Shown here in pieces: positions 62,934-64,000 of a DNA stretch of 64,000 nt. Under the pieces are notes generated by a model that was not told the DNA's origin, did no database searches, and saw only the letters and a program-made list of their open reading frames with translations. Numbering within the stretch: the stretch's first letter is position 1; every line of letters starts with the position of its first letter. Origin of the DNA: Dokdonella fugitiva (GTDB lineage Bacteria > Pseudomonadota > Gammaproteobacteria > Xanthomonadales > Rhodanobacteraceae); assembly GCF_014138265.1 (NCBI RefSeq), contig NZ_JACGXL010000005.1, positions 186,001 through 250,000 of the forward strand. Direction: 5' to 3'. The translations under genes were made by a program, and so were the position numbers.

Positions 62934-64000
62934 ATGTTCCGCCCACTCGAAGTCTTCATCGGCCTGCGCTACACGCGCGCGAAGCGGCGCAACCATTTCA
63001 TCTCGTTCATTTCGCTGGTGTCGATCCTCGGCATCGCCGTCGGCGTCACCGCGCTGATCACCGTGATCTCGGTCATGAACGGCTTCGACAAGGAGCTCAA
63101 GGACCGCATCCTGGGCATGGTATCGCACGCGACCATCGAGGGCATCGGCGAAAGCGTGCGCGACTGGCCCGAAGCGCTGAAGGTCGCACGCGCCGATCCG
63201 CACGTGCTCGGTGCCGCGCCGTACGTCGAACGCCAGGCGATGCTGCAGGGCGCGCGCGTGAGCGGTGCGATCATCCGCGGCGTCGACCCTGCGCTCGAAG
63301 CGAGCGTGTCCGAGGTCGGCACGCGCATGGTCGAAGGCAAGCTCGACGACCTCGTACCCGGCAGGTTCGGCATCGTGCTCGGCAAGGAGCTCGCGATGAC
63401 GCTCGGCGTCGGCGTCGGCGACCTCGTCACGGTGTTCGCGCCGGAGTTCAGCGCGACGCCGATCGGCGCGATCCCCCGCATGAAGCGCTTCACCGTCGTC
63501 GGCGTGTTCGAGGCGGGCATGCAGGAATACGATTCCGGCCTTGCCGTCGTCGCGCTGCAGGATGCTCAGACGCTGTACCGCCTCGACGGCCCGACCGGCA
63601 TCCGCCTGCGCCTCGACGACATGTTCCAGGCGTTCCCGGTCGGCCGGCAGCTGTCGCAGCAGCTCGGCCAGTTCTACCGCGTGACCGACTGGATGCAGGG
63701 ACACAGCAACTTCTTCAAGGCGATCGCGATGGAGAAGAAGGTGATGTTCCTGATCCTCTCGCTGATCGTCGCGGTCGCCGCGTTCAACCTCGTGTCGACG
63801 CTGGTCATGCTCGTGCAGGACAAGCAGGCGGACATCGCGATCCTGCGCACGCTCGGCCAGAGCCCGGCGTCGGTGATGGGCACGTTCATGGTGCAGGGCG
63901 TTCTCGTCGGCACGCTCGGCATCGCGCTCGGCGTGCTGTTCGGCGTGCTGCTTTCGCTCAACCTCAGCGCGATCGTGCACTGGATCGAGCGTACCTTCCA
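62934..64000 (+). CDS. Lipoprotein-releasing ABC transporter permease LolC/LolE family, 3' partial
   Basis: 355 complete codons from the ATG at 62934 to the window edge, no stop reached. Begins MFRPLEVFIGLRYTRAKRRN with HFISFISLVSILGIAVGVTA, LITVISVMNGFDKELKDRIL: the first span and the family signature. A large periplasmic domain follows (~65-260), then spans from ~265 (MFLILSLIVAVAAFNLVSTL; MVQDKQADIAILRTLG; VQGVLVGTLGIALGVLFGVL). With LolD the complex extracts lipoproteins from the inner membrane for LolA. C or E cannot be decided without the rest. Confidence 0.93.
   Translation, partial: MFRPLEVFIGLRYTRAKRRNHFISFISLVSILGIAVGVTALITVISVMNGFDKELKDRILGMVSHATIEGIGESVRDWPEALKVARADPHVLGAAPYVERQAMLQGARVSGAIIRGVDPALEASVSEVGTRMVEGKLDDLVPGRFGIVLGKELAMTLGVGVGDLVTVFAPEFSATPIGAIPRMKRFTVVGVFEAGMQEYDSGLAVVALQDAQTLYRLDGPTGIRLRLDDMFQAFPVGRQLSQQLGQFYRVTDWMQGHSNFFKAIAMEKKVMFLILSLIVAVAAFNLVSTLVMLVQDKQADIAILRTLGQSPASVMGTFMVQGVLVGTLGIALGVLFGVLLSLNLSAIVHWIERTF

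Overview
The window is high-GC and gene-dense with many overlapping start/stop junctions. The gene neighbourhoods (gloB-mltD, methyltransferase-rnhA-dnaQ, a thrABC operon with a leader peptide, tRNA-Ser/ffs/dnaX/ybaB/recR, moxR-DUF58-tgpA) and the scattered REP palindromes fit a chromosome of the gammaproteobacterial order Xanthomonadales (Lysobacterales), perhaps a Lysobacter- or Dokdonella-like genus. That assignment comes from gene order and family recognition, not from a search.

Positions 1-10,800 are the right part of a prophage or prophage remnant ending at tRNA-Pro(CGG). It carries a lambda gpD-type decoration protein, a Nu1-type small terminase subunit, a 1,247-residue tape-measure protein, several unknown or membrane proteins, an AlpA-like DNA-binding protein and a toxin-antitoxin pair. 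No capsid, portal, large terminase, tail-tip, lysis or integrase gene is visible. Positions 11,000-28,700 are core chromosome: cytochrome P460, a coupled hisS-lipoprotein-hutH set, fabI, mltD/gloB, methyltransferase/rnhA/dnaQ, a PP2C phosphatase, an exported amidohydrolase, a diguanylate cyclase, a PGPGW membrane protein and two tandem Sel1-like paralogues, with two intergenic stretches full of REP palindromes. Positions 29,300-33,200 are a less GC-biased accessory patch of unknown genes, including a probable HEPN-domain protein, ending at tRNA-Ala(CGC).

Positions 33,300-39,600 hold thrC, thrB and thrA (minus strand, each junction overlapping or close) behind a leader peptide with a dense run of threonine codons, then rnd. 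Positions 39,660-46,000 hold a formylglycine-generating-enzyme-like protein beside a Ser/Thr kinase with a helical-repeat sensor half, a DUF6165 protein, tRNA-Ser(CGA) and a family 9 glycosyltransferase. Positions 46,089-49,801 are an almost gapless run of kdkA, a metallo-beta-lactamase-fold gene and moaA-moaC-moaD-moaE, linking lipopolysaccharide core modification with molybdopterin synthesis. A secreted metzincin protease follows.

Positions 53,680-54,170 are an RNA cluster: a promoter, an unusual tRNA-Ser-like element with an 81-nt structured insert in its T loop, an intact tRNA-Ser(GGA) and the 4.5S SRP RNA. Then come dnaX, ybaB, recR, a HIT hydrolase, two Slp-like envelope proteins, the moxR-DUF58-transglutaminase operon and the start of a lolC/lolE gene running off the window. 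The tRNA-Ser-like RNA is the most novel-looking signal; the thr leader with a hairpin over the thrA ribosome binding site is second.
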